This document shows positions 53,111-64,000 of a stretch of 64,000 nt of DNA, in pieces. Numbering within the stretch: position 1 is the first letter of the stretch; each line of letters starts with the position of its first letter. A program made the translations under genes and the position numbers. A model generated the notes under the pieces. The model searched no databases and was not told where the DNA came from. It saw nothing but the letters and a program-made list of their open reading frames with translations. Source of the stretch: Mycocentrospora acerina (Eukaryota; Ascomycota; Dothideomycetes; Pleosporales). Location: contig JAKUHH010000124.1 in the NCBI GenBank assembly GCA_022701365.1, forward strand, positions 62,001 through 126,000, in the 5' to 3' direction.

Positions 53111-54760
53111 AGAATGGAGAGACGGCCTCTCATGAATGGGCGGTAGTTGGGAGTACGTAGACTTGGACTTGCGTCAGAAACAACAAATTAGTCTTCTTAT
53201 TCAAGAAAGTGTAGTCATTCGGTAGTTGTTTACATATTCGTCTACTTTGTATACGTTATATGTAGCGGGGACGCTGCTAACGTGATCACACGATGTACAC
53301 CACGCTTTTATTGATGACCATGATTCCTCTGGATAGATTTTCATGTGAGAAAAACAATTCAGACCAAGATGGCAGCCGATCATTTAGTCAAAAAATATCT
53401 TTCTCGCTCCTCACAGAGAGACAGCAACACCCATGCCAAACCCAACATCCCAGCTTTGAGCTTGTGATTCTACTTTCCAACAATGTACCAGAGATTTGAT
53501 TACAAGACCAACTTCATATTTTTATGAATTTTTTTTTCTCATTTGTCGCAAGTAATCCCGCCTTAAACTAAAGCCCTGAAATCATCAATTTTCGTGAAAT
53601 TTGAAAACTGAAGATTTTATTGATGACTTTTGGGGTTTTATTTTCAAGGACGCAAATATATAACTGTTTCGATATTACTTTTGTCGTGATTAGCTTCACG
53701 AGTGGCGTGTTTTTTTTATAGCAAAATCTGGGGTTGCGGTTGAAGTGAGAAGAGGTGAAGTGAGTAGTAATGGACTTGGAGATTCTAAAGTAGAAAGAAG
53801 GTTTTCGTAGATGAGGAGACATGTTTTGCGTCGGAGTAGTGAATTGGGACCGTGAATCTTTTCTTTTGGTGTTTTGGCCCGAAATGGGCGGTCATGTACA
53901 GGAGGGAGTTTATTTTTCGACCTCCCCCCAGAGGTTAGTCGTTTGGGGAGCAAAATGGGTTGTTGATGTTTTGGCTGGATGTTGGCAGTCATGCACAGTG
54001 GTGTGTTCGTGTTCGAGGTTTCCTCAGACTTTAAAGTTGTGATTTAGGAAACTGGGCAAAGTCGTGGACAACAATACCCAATGCCTGTCTTGAACTAACT
54101 GACCATATATCTGGAAGACAAAGATTTCGAGATTTTGGTTTCAGAACTAAAATATGGTAGAGCATCGATACATGTGCAGTTTGCAAATGGGATTTTTTGC
54201 CATAGGAAAAAAGTGCATGTGATCTTGATTTCCACATTTTAAATCAACACACCCATCCTAGACTTGTCATTTGTTGGTATGAAGGAGGGAGAAGAAGAGA
54301 ATAGGAAAGCAATCCATTCGTAAATTGTGTTCACGAAGTAAAGAAAGCCCTGAAAGTAGCCCAAAGTCTTTTTGACCGGATGATAAATAGACTTTTCTTT
54401 TGGAGAAAGGATGTAGAGAGATGCCATGAAGTAGGGAAAAGAGTTAGTTGACGGATTTAAATGATGAGCACCTGTCACGTGCGGCTATAAGGAGTTCGCT
54501 GGATCTGGAGCCGTTTGTAGCAAACAGAGACTGGGAGGTACTCGGAAATGATTAGGTTGTTTAAAAGGCGAAATACCCTTCAAATGGTCACCTATCAGGG
54601 CATTGCAACAACACAGTTAATCATAAATGAGGTCACAAATAATCAGTAACCTTTATTGCAATCCCATTGTAATCTGTCGAAGCCAGGTATGCCCACCGAT
54701 TGATATCATAATTCGAATTTTTTGAACCCACCAACGCCGTCGCTGTAAACAATTGACCGT
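53111..54760. other. Gene-poor region between CPS1 and TFA2
   Basis: About 1.65 kb, AT-rich with T-runs near 53529-53537 and 53708-53717. It is the 3' flank of both converging genes. No family-bearing frame or repeat was recognised. Confidence 0.5.
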
Positions 54761-55528
54761 CTATCTTCGCATCGCCGAAAAGTCCATCAGGGAGCCTGCC
54801 ATGTGCGTGTTCGTAACCTTTCCGCCTCTGCGAGCAGCCCTCTTCTTCTTCTGCTTTGGTCCAGCATCGACTGGAGCACGGGCCAAAGTAGCTGGCTTCA
54901 AGCCCACACTCGCCAGCGTGTTGCGCAGGTCGTCTGGGTTGGCTGGAATGCCAATCTTGTGCCACATGCCAACAAACTCCGGGTCGATAGTGTGCATGAG
55001 GGATGGGTCATTACCCCAAACCGTCTTGGGAATGCCATCCTTTGTGTGCTTGACCAGCACCTCCTTCTTCTCCTCCATAGCCTTGATGTCGTCTGCTACG
55101 GTGGCCCAACCATCCTTGAGCTCCTTGATGGACAAGCCTTGCGCAGACTTTTGTGTCTGGAGGTAGCCTTTCAGCTGTGCGGGGTTGCGGATGTCGAGCT
55201 TCGGTTTGTAGCGGTACGTATCGTTGGCAGCGTTATAGGCAATGCGGCTCGTGGAGTTATCGGAGCGAAAGTACATGCGCAGCTGCTCCCGCTGGATGTC
55301 GCCTTCAGGTACATTCAGGTATGCCATCAGCTCTTCGAAAGAGTGCCATCTTTGGTTCTGCCGGAGATAGTCGATCGTGTAGGTGAGGCGCGTGTAGACG
55401 TGTTCGCCCGTGCCGCTGTCCTGTGGCTGCGAGAATACCACAGGCTCCGTGGGGCGCTTTCGCTTTGTGGTGGACGTGTTGGAGGGAGTTGGCGATGGCG
55501 CCGCCATAGGCTTTTTGAGGAAGCTCAT
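54761..55528 (-). CDS. TFA2: Transcription initiation factor TFIIE small (beta) subunit
   Basis: The protein is the beta subunit of TFIIE, which with Tfa1 recruits and stimulates TFIIH at RNA polymerase II promoters. The open frame extends upstream, but the first methionine that begins family-like sequence is at 55528: MSFLKKPMAAPSPTPSN, giving 255 residues, the usual fungal size. The winged-helix region reads RLTYTIDYLRQNQRWHSFEE and LMAYLNVPEGDIQREQLRMYF, followed by YNAANDTYRYKPKLDIRNPA and QLKGYLQTQKSAQGLSIKELKDG. The basic C-terminus KQKKKRAARRGGKVTNTHMAG is the conserved DNA-binding tail. There are no introns in this part. Confidence 0.92.
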   Translation of the reverse strand: MSFLKKPMAAPSPTPSNTSTTKRKRPTEPVVFSQPQDSGTGEHVYTRLTYTIDYLRQNQRWHSFEELMAYLNVPEGDIQREQLRMYFRSDNSTSRIAYNAANDTYRYKPKLDIRNPAQLKGYLQTQKSAQGLSIKELKDGWATVADDIKAMEEKKEVLVKHTKDGIPKTVWGNDPSLMHTIDPEFVGMWHKIGIPANPDDLRNTLASVGLKPATLARAPVDAGPKQKKKRAARRGGKVTNTHMAGSLMDFSAMRR

Positions 55529-56554
55529 GTTGGATGTGTATGTGGTAGGGCGGTGGAGTGGTAAGTTGAGTGTTGGGGTGTGAGAGGAACCTGGAGGCAG
55601 AACATTGAAGACCCCTGCCAGCTTAGCTCGATGCAAGGGTGGGCCCGCTTGCGCGCAGTCGGTTGGGGAAGCGGTTGTGGCTTGGGCAGAACCGGGGTAG
55701 AGGTACCAGTACCTGAGGCTCAGTCGTGCTTGAATTGCCCATGGCGCCACAATATATCCTACGAGGACGACGGTCAGAAGAGGGTTTCTAGAGTGGCAGC
55801 GACCAGTTAAAGGAATTTCGTGTGATAAATTTATACTCAACACCTACTCTTGTCTCTTTACGATGCCAATGTTTCTGTTTTATAGGCGTCCTGCTGTCTT
55901 GCTTGCCGTTCACGTGCAACTGTCTATCTCTTGAGCTTCCAGCTTGTCTGTATGCCATCTTTTGTGCTTCCTAGTCGAAGAGATGATGGCCAGATAGTCT
56001 GCTCGTATTTATTCGTCATGACGTTCTGCAGTTGCAAATGTATAAACGACACACTGGACTGCCTGCTTGTTCCTTAGATATCCTGTAGATGCGCTTAAGG
56101 ATGTGGGAAACTTTGTATCACTTGAATGAGCCACTGAAATGACAAAATTGAAGAAAAACAGTGATGATTAAGACTGAGACTTCCAAACAAAAGGGGATGA
56201 ATATCTCAACTCTACAAGGCGAATCTGAAACATAAGCAAAATCACTAGCCAGACGTAGAGAACAAAAAAATAACACAGCAATCCTTGCCATTACGTCGCT
56301 ACGCTCAGTCTGCATGGTCGACGTGGACGCGACGGGAACAGGCGTTGCGGTAGCAGATGCATGCGGCTCCCGACTCGCGCTAGCGTCATGACATGCCAAG
56401 GACCAGCGCGTAACTCAGGAAAGAGAGCTCTTCGCGTGCACTGCTCTCGTCCATTGTCACACCCGCCCCCGACTCTCCTTTGTCTTTCTTTCAACTGCTA
56501 CCTTTCATCTTGCCAAGGATGCGCGACATCTCCCAGTAGAACAAGAAAACAAAT
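55529..56554. other. Divergent promoter region TFA2 / MLP1
   Basis: About 1.03 kb between the two starts. The last 200 bp before MLP1 contains C/T-rich sequence. The open frame upstream of TFA2 is not conserved-looking. No gene is supported. Confidence 0.5.
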
Positions 56555-59500
56555 ATGGCTGCGGCAGCCGTCGACGTTGGCTACCTGGCCGCGTCGTACT
56601 CCGTGCCGGAAACGACCTTCCAGTCTTTACTGTCCGAGCCCACCGTCGAACTTGTGCAGTCGCTGCTCGTGCAGATTGAAGCTAAGGCGCGCGCATACGA
56701 TGATTTGCAGTCGGAGAAATTGAAGGTTGATGTTGAGCTCGACACAGCCGTTCAGGATGGGGAGAGGGCTGCGCGAACATTAAAGGCAACCGCCGAGACA
56801 GCGCAGAAGGAAACAGAAGAATTGCGACAGAAGCTCGTGCATGAAGGTATGCGTCATGTAATGCCATTGGTCTACCACGTGGATGCTAACGCGACGTCAG
56901 AAAATGCGCGACAACAGATCGAAACCGAATTGCAGAGTCTCCAGAACGCAGCCTCAAGCTCGACGTCTGAAGTGCAGGCACTGGAGTCCCGCGTCAAGAC
57001 ACTCGAGTCGCAGAACCGTGACGCGCTTGCCATGCACGAAGCAAAGGTCGCCGCGTACGACCGCCTTGCCAAGGAGCTGCCCGAGCAGCACCAGAAATTC
57101 GTCGACCTGCGCAAGCAACTGTCGACGCTCGAAGAGAAGAACCAGTCGCTTGAGAACGCAGCAACCAGTGTCAAGTTCCGCGAGACCAACTTGCAGCAAG
57201 AAATTGAGTTGCTGCGCAAGAACAACGAATGGTACACGATCGAACTAAAGACGCGCTCAGACGACCACGCAAAGTACCGCAAGGAGAAGAATGCCCAGAT
57301 CGCCGAGCTGCAACGCGCCAATGCAGACGCCTCTGCAACTATCGATACCCTACAGCGCACTGAGGCGTCCCACAGTCAGCGCATCGAAGAGCTCAAACAG
57401 CAGGTTGACGAATACTTTACGCGGATCGAGCAGCTCGAGAACGAAGCTACGCAGAAAGAAGCCTCCTTCCGTTCTGAGCTAGATGGTGCACGTCGACTGG
57501 CTACGCTACACCAAGAGAGCGCCGAGCTCGTCAAGGGCCGACTCCAGCAGGTTCTGGCAGAGTTGGAGACACTAAAGGACAACGCTGCTCTCGAAATTGG
57601 ACAACTGCAGGCCGAGGTCGAGTCGGAGCAGAATAAGGTTGCGGAGTTCGAAGACCAAATTGCGGAGCTGGAGCTGGCCAAAGAGAACCTCGAAAGCCAG
57701 ATATCCGAACTCAGAAGCTCTGCTGCCATCCCAAGTACCCCCCGTCGTCCCATGAACGCTTCGTTTGATACTCCCGGTAGGGCTGGATCGCCAGCCCTCT
57801 TTTCCCCAGGCGGATCACGTTTCAAGGGTGGCATGTCTGTCACCCAACTTTATGCTGAGAACGCACAGCTGAAGACAAAGGAGCGTGAGACAAGGGAGCG
57901 TGAAGAGCAGCAGGCGAAGATGATGAAGGATATGATGGATGAGTTAGAGCGCTGGCAGCCAGAGATTGAAGAGCTTCGAAGAGACAACGAGGTCTTGACT
58001 GCTCAGACGGGCGAAATTAGCGCCTTGTTGGACGAGGCCACAGCTGAGAGAGAGGTTGCACGCAAGGAGGCTCGAAAGGCTCTTGGTGATCTCGAGGGCG
58101 TCCATCGCGAATGCAAGCTGCTTCGCCAGCACGTCCAAGATCTCACAACCCAGATGCAGACTCTGCTCTGGCGACAGGCAGAAAAAGACCAGGAACTTGA
58201 GCCGCTCACACAGGAGCAGCGACAGTGGGTGGAGGCCACCCGAGACAACCGAATTCCCGTAGAGCAGATTCAGGACGTCACTGCTACGGATCGCATCATT
58301 TCAGAGCACCTTCTCCTTTTCACTAATGTCACAGATTTGCAAACAAAGAACGCCGAATTGCTGCGTACTATCCGCCAGGTTGCCGAATCTTTCGAAGGTG
58401 TGGAAGCTCAAAACAAATTGGAGCAACAGGAGAAGGATCGAGAAGAGCTCGAAACTCTGCGCTCTAAACTGGCTGATGCCGACGACCAAATCAGGTCCTT
58501 GGAGCTTCGATCGCAGAGCGTTTCCAAGGAACGTGATATGTATCGCCGTATTGTCACCAACCGAGGTCACCAACAGCCTGGGTCAGATTTCGGCGAGTCC
58601 TTTGGAAACAGATCGACAACAACGCCACCACCAGGGGGAAGGTCTTCGCTTTTCATTGAACAAACCCCCCACTCCAAGGAGATTGCAGGATACGAGAAGC
58701 TTATCAAAGACCTCCAGTCTCATCTGGATTTGTTAAGAGAAGAGAACGCTACAGACCGCGCTACGCTGAAACAACAGGTCGACAGTCTGACGAAAGAGAC
58801 TAATAATCTTCAAAGTGAGCGGCTTCGCCTCGACAACCAGGTACGACGAGAGCAAGACCGTTACGTACATCTTGAGCGAACCATCAAGGTACTACAATCT
58901 GAGAAGGATCTGCTTCAACAACGCTACGACGATCTCCATGTTGCATCCACCAAGCGTGACAACCAAGATCACCAAGCTACTGTGGATCTTGCCGATGCGC
59001 AAGCCAAGATTGATGGCTTGGGACGGGAGATTGCGCACCTCAAAGCTTCCCAGGACATGTGGAAGACGATTGAGGCACGTCTTACGGAGAGAAACAAGGA
59101 ACTGGCAGAGGAGAAAGAACGACTTAGCAAGATGGTTGACAGCATTCAGAGTCTGCGAAACGAGCAGGAATTGACTAATGCTGAGAACCGTCGCCGACTG
59201 CAAGACCGAGTCAGTACGTTGGAGGCAGAGCTGCAAACTACGCAACAGAAGCTGGAAGGAGAAATCGAGAATCACAACAAGGCGTCGTTGCAGCGCGACT
59301 ACGAGCGAAGCGAGGCACAGCGTAGGGTTGATGACCTTGTCAAGGCGAAGAATGACGCTGAAGTAAAATTCGCATCTGCAGATACTGCTCGACACCAACT
59401 TGAACAGCGCGTTAATGAGTTGCAAACCCAACTTCAATCTGCCGAAGAACGTGCGCAGTCCCTTCGACCGCAACCAACGTCGAGAGCGAATGCATCAGGC

Positions 59501-62500
59501 GAAACAGGCAATTCCGTCGATCAGGAAGAAGAGCTCGCTACCCAGGTTGCGGAACTTCAGCACAAGCTTGAGCGTAAGCAAGAAGATCTTGAAGCGGTCA
59601 ACTCCCAGATTGCGGATTACCAGGCTATTGCGCAAGAGTGCGAGGACCGATTGCAGAGCTTTGTGGAGGCGCACGAGCAATTGCAAGAGGAACTCAATGC
59701 TGCACAGCAAGAGAAGGATGCCACAATCGACGACCTACAACAACGAGTGGAGGAAATTTCTTCTGAACTTGCCACATCTAACACAGAGCTCACTGAACTT
59801 AGGGGCCAGCACGAGCAAGAGACTCTTCGACTCAACCAGGAGAAGGATTCATTGGAAACGGAGATTGCCAGGCTCAAGGATGATGTCAATGATTACAAGG
59901 CCGAGGTCGAGAATCAATCCCAGCTTGTTGCATCGCAAGCAGAGATTGCAACTCGTGCTCAACAAGATTACGAGCATGAGCTCGCCAAGCATGGCGAAAC
60001 CATGAAAAGCCTTCGAACAATCCGGGACGAGCATAATCAAGTTAAGACGGAGATCGCACAGTTCAAGGCGCAAGCTGAAGCTGCGCGCACATCTTTGGTT
60101 CAAAGTGAAGATCATTGGAAGACACTACGACAACAGTATGAAGATCAGGTTACAGAAGCTAAGAGGAGTTACGATGGTCTGAAGGAACACAACCAGGCTC
60201 TCCTTCGACAGTTCGACGATTACAAGGTACAGATTGAAAACCTGAAGGGCTCTCGTATCAATGCCGCTGCTGGCAACACTGAAAGTGCTGCCGCTGGCTC
60301 CAACGGACTACAAGAAATTGTGGACTATCTCCGACGCGAAAAGGAAATACTGGAAGTCCAACTGAATCTCAAAGACCAGGAAGTCAAACGCCTGGAGCAA
60401 CAGCTCGCACATGCTCAGAACCAACTCGATCAGACACGCGAAAAGCTCATCGCAGAACAGGCCAAGACCCACAACTCGCAAGGTGGCACTAACTTGGAGA
60501 GTATCCAGAAACAGATTGAGCAGTTGAATGTTTACCGTGAAAGCACAACAACCCTCCGCAACGAGAACGGCCGCCTTGAGGCCCAGCTCACGGAAAAGAA
60601 CAAGGAGCTGGAAAACTTGCACAGTCAACTCGAGCCTCTTGAGGCACGCGTAGTGGATTTGGAAGGCGAGATCGAGCTACATGTTGGCCACCTCAAGGCC
60701 GTTGAAGAAGATCGCGACCGCTGGCAGAAACGCCACCAGGATGTACTCCAGAGGTATGATCGTATTGACCCCAAAGAACTCGAGGACCTCAAACAACGTA
60801 TCGAAGATCTCCAGTCAGAGCGCGACCAGGCCACAGAGGAAGTTGCAGGTCTCCAGGAAAAGATTCAAACAATGGAAGCTGCACAAAAGACTGCGATGGA
60901 AGAGGCCCGGGAGGCCATTACTGCCGAAGTTGCTGAGGCTGAGAGGACAAAAGCCAGAACTGGGTTTAATAAGGTTCACAACTTGAAGATGGCGGAGAAG
61001 GCTGTCGTGATCAAGGAACTCCAAGACCAAATCAATGAACTTCAAGAAAAACTTACACCTGTCCAACAGGAACTTGAGGAGTCAAGACAACAATCAGCAG
61101 CAGCACAAGCGCATGCAAGCCAACTAGAAGAGCAACTTGCAACACTTCAACAGCAATTCGAAGAGTCCAAAGCACAATTCAATGTGGCTCAGCAGGATCT
61201 TCAAGCCGCCAACGCTGCTCGTGATGAAGCGTTGGCCCGTGCAACCAGCAATGGCAATGTGAACCCCGATGTTGAGATGGGCGAGGAGGGACAAATCAAT
61301 GAGAGCAATCCTGGAGTTTCGAATGACGATATCGAGCAACTAAAGTCGCAACTTCTTGACGCCCAAAAAAGGGCTTCTGAGGCGCAAAACAACGTCTTTG
61401 CGGCACAAAACCAGGTTGCTAAGACACAGGTGGAGCTGTCGGGTGAGAAAGAGAAGGTTAAGAAACTTGATCAGACTGCTGTAAGTTGTTTTTACGTTTC
61501 AAGGTCTAAGTAGTTACTGACCACCTTCTAGGCTGAAAACATGCAACGCATTGTTGAACTCCAAGGAGAGCTAGATGCAGCACGGGCAGCTGCTGAGCAG
61601 CCACAATCAAACAATGGGCCTGTGGAGCACTCGGTCACGGTTCCCGCTGAGAGTTCCACAGCCACAGCCACAGCCACAGTCGAAGGTCTTGAAAAGCTTC
61701 AGGAAGAGATCGCGAAACTCAAAGAGGAGCTTGCTGAGGCTCACAAGGAGATCGAGCTGCTGCGATCTCGCCCTGAGGTGACGGAGTCTACCGAAACGAA
61801 GCCGGAGAGCGACGCAAAGGCAGAAGACGAACAGAACGAACAGCGACTTGCAGCTGCTGATGCCGAGCTTAAGGAGCGGGAGGCCAAGTTGGCCCAGCGC
61901 GAGACTCGAATCACAAATAGGGAGGCCAAGGCGGAAGCTCTAAGGGAGATGCTCAACAATAAACTGAAGGAAGCCAAACAAGGATTTATCGCCCAGACTG
62001 AACAACTCAAGGCGGAGCATCAAGCTGAAATCGACCGTGTTCGACAAGAGCTTCAAGCTAGCAGCGCACAAAATCACGTTTCTGTTGCCCAGGAATCTTC
62101 GAAAGAGGTAGCAACTCCGTCGACAGCGTCCAAACCTGAAACTTCTGTCAAGATCGAAGGCTTGCCTGCAGTGGATGCCGACGACGAAGAAGTCAAGGCC
62201 TTCTTCGCGAAGAACCCAACTGCTCTTAGCATTCTCCGCAAAAATGTCAATGGCCAGGTGGAGAACGCCAAGCGCAAGATCAGCGAGGAGCACAACAAAC
62301 TCAAGGCTGAATTGGAATCGACCAAGAGTGAATACGAGAAGCTTAAGGTTCAAAAGGTGGAGGTCGCTCCCCACATTGCTCAGCAAGAGAGTACAACTCA
62401 GAATTTGGAGGCTGAGCTTGCGAAAGCCAAAGCAGAGTTTGAGAAAACGCTGAAGGAAGCTCTGGAGAAGAGGGAGGCTGAAGTGAAGCACGCAGAAGGA

Positions 62501-63466
62501 CTCAAGGCAAGACTCAAGGATGGTCAACTTGGACAAGCTCGAGCAAGGTGGGGTGTGGTTGAGAAAGCTGCCAAAGAGACGCCGACCGAGGAGGTTCTCA
62601 AGGTCTATGAAGTCGCAAAAAACGCAAAAGCTCCGCAGAAGCCCGCAGTGGCACCAAGTACTCCTGCCAAGCCACAAACCCCAGCTTTAGCACGACAGTC
62701 TGAACATGTCAGACCTACAGTGCCGATCCTATCTACGCCAACAGCGACACCAGGCCAGCAACAACCAGGAGCTGGAACGCCGGCAGTTCCTCAAGCGAAT
62801 GGCGCAAACTTCATTACACCAATTCAGACTCTTCAGCCTACTCATGGGCCATTGAACGCGGGCCAGCCTCAGCCTAATCCGTTCCTTCAAGCCCAATCTG
62901 GTCAGGCATCTGCCCCGAATCCATTTGCGCAGGCACAGAACCAAATGGGCCGCGGCTTTGGCAATCCTAGCGGTATCGCACAGCCTGGTTTCATCGGTCA
63001 GGGTCCTCCTCCCACTTCACAGATCCAGCCTCCGCAACAGCAACAGGCGGGTCGAGGTGGCTTCGGTACCGGCCCTCGAGCGTTACAAGGCATCATTGGA
63101 GCACAGATGCAGCAGAATCAGATTCCTCAAAACTCCGGCATTCCCCGTGGCGGCGCAAGTAGCATTCCTCTACCTGGCGGTCGAGGAGGTGGACGTGGTC
63201 AGCAGCAGAATCAAAACCAAGCCCAGATCCCCCAGGCGAGCCAAATTGGACGAGGTGGTGGTCGTGGAGCTGCGGCAGGCCGTGGACGCGGACAAAACAA
63301 CAACAGCCCGAGGACCAGCTTGAATGCTGGAGCCCAGCAATTCCAACCTGGCAGCGGTAGAGGACAGAAACGTGGACCTGAAGACGAAGGCGATGGTGGC
63401 ACAAGAGGAGGCAAGAGACCTAGAGGGCGAGGGGGTCAGGGCGCTGGACAAGGGGCTGCAGAATAA
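56555..63466 (+). CDS. MLP1: Nuclear-basket nucleoporin Mlp1/TPR
   Basis: This huge coiled-coil protein forms the nuclear pore basket and docks mRNP quality control and chromatin. Exons 56555-56846, 56901-61480 and 61532-63466 give 2268 residues. The N-terminus has the TPR hallmark EIELLRKNNEWYTIELKTRS then DDHAKYRKEKNAQIAELQ. About 1700 residues of heptad-rich coiled coil follow, interrupted by a Pro/Ser/Gly hinge (PSTPRRPMNASFDTPGRAGS) near residue 390. The C-terminal about 250 residues are Gln/Pro/Gly-rich with RGG patches (GRGGGRGAAAGRGRGQ, KRPRGRGGQGAG) and a basic NLS-like KRGPEDEG. The first intron is 54 nt and free of stops, so both spliced and unspliced frames stay open; CTAAC plus GTCAG and the restored sequence LVHEENARQQ support splicing. 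Confidence 0.93.
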
Positions 63467-64000
63467 ATTAATGTGATACGAGGAGGAGGTGAAATTGGGG
63501 TGCATGGATGATGGAGTGTGCATGTTCCTACACAGGTTTCTTTTTCCATTTATGTTTCTTTTGGAGTTGCATCATTTGCGAATCAAAACATTATGGGGAT
63601 ATTTTGTTTTTTCATGGGCAATTGTAGTTTAGAACGCGAATGAGTGTATCAGCTAACGGTAAAACATAATCTTTATGCTGATGAAAATGGCATGTTCAAT
63701 GTAACCAATCTTCTGGACAAAGATGTGAGGATAAAATTTGAGTGTTGCTGATCACGATCGCATTTCTATTTATTGATAAATTTCGAAAACGCGGTTCAAT
63801 TGAATGTTTGTGGCGTTTTCTCCGGGGTGGTGCCTTTGTTGGCTGTATGCAACACGACTTTAACGAAAGCAGACGTTAGACTTCAGATGGAGGCCTGAAG
63901 GTGGCGGAGTGACGGGATGGACTTGGCGAGAGAAGGCCTTAAATGGGCTCGGAAACCAAGAGAAGCAGTATCTCATATTGGTGTGCCTAGCCTGTAACAA
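63467..64000. other. 3' flank of MLP1
   Basis: About 530 bp to the window end. T-rich and AT-rich sequence follows the stop codon. No further gene start is recognised. Confidence 0.5.

Noticed and set aside
55529..55843. 105-codon N-terminal extension of TFA2
   Set aside because: The extension has no similarity to TFIIE beta, and the methionine at 55528 gives the usual length.

Overview
The window is nuclear DNA of a filamentous ascomycete (Pezizomycotina, possibly a dothideomycete). Supporting signs: most genes carry one to eight short introns of 45-60 nt with GTRNGT donors and CTRAY branch points; the family set is typically fungal (ERV25, USO1, RAT1, MLP1, TFA2, Zn2Cys6 regulator, RGS-domain seven-helix receptor, DUF6601, DUF2264); and there are no operons. 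I support 22 complete protein genes and one partial one. Exon structures were deduced by eye from reading frame, splice signals and recognised family motifs. No tRNA, rRNA, CRISPR array or intact transposon was found.

Region by region. 1-4.3 kb: RIB7 (cut by the window edge), UBC12 and ILV5, all housekeeping. 4.6-7.7 kb: a low-complexity zinc-finger/membrane protein and a two-domain SnoaL-like protein. 7.7-16.1 kb: an accessory-looking island with long gene-poor flanks, holding a seven-exon NOD-like receptor (lipase-like alpha/beta hydrolase, NB-ARC, eight nearly identical 42-residue TPRs) divergently paired with a DUF6601 membrane protein. 16.1-18.9 kb: an eIF2B-fold protein and ERV25, convergent. 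19.6-27.9 kb: a likely carbohydrate-use mini-cluster of a Zn2Cys6 regulator, a DUF2264 protein and a secreted six-hairpin glycosidase whose promoter holds nested GC palindromes. 28.6-37.7 kb: an alpha/beta hydrolase, USO1 and RAT1; USO1 and RAT1 share a promoter region containing about 480 bp of degenerate heptanucleotide repeat. 37.7-49 kb: gene-poor, with an NmrA-like protein, a secreted beta-helix protein, an LSB1/PIN3-type SH3 protein and a short-chain dehydrogenase. 49-54 kb: an RGS-domain receptor and a CPS1-type carboxypeptidase. 54.7-63.5 kb: TFA2 and the 2268-residue MLP1/TPR nucleoporin, divergent.

How they work together: most of the window is conserved core function (amino-acid and riboflavin synthesis, neddylation, ER-Golgi traffic, RNA decay and export, transcription). 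The most interesting parts are the NLR/DUF6601 pair, which has the architecture of fungal self/non-self recognition loci, the regulator-enzyme mini-cluster, and the heptamer array between USO1 and RAT1.
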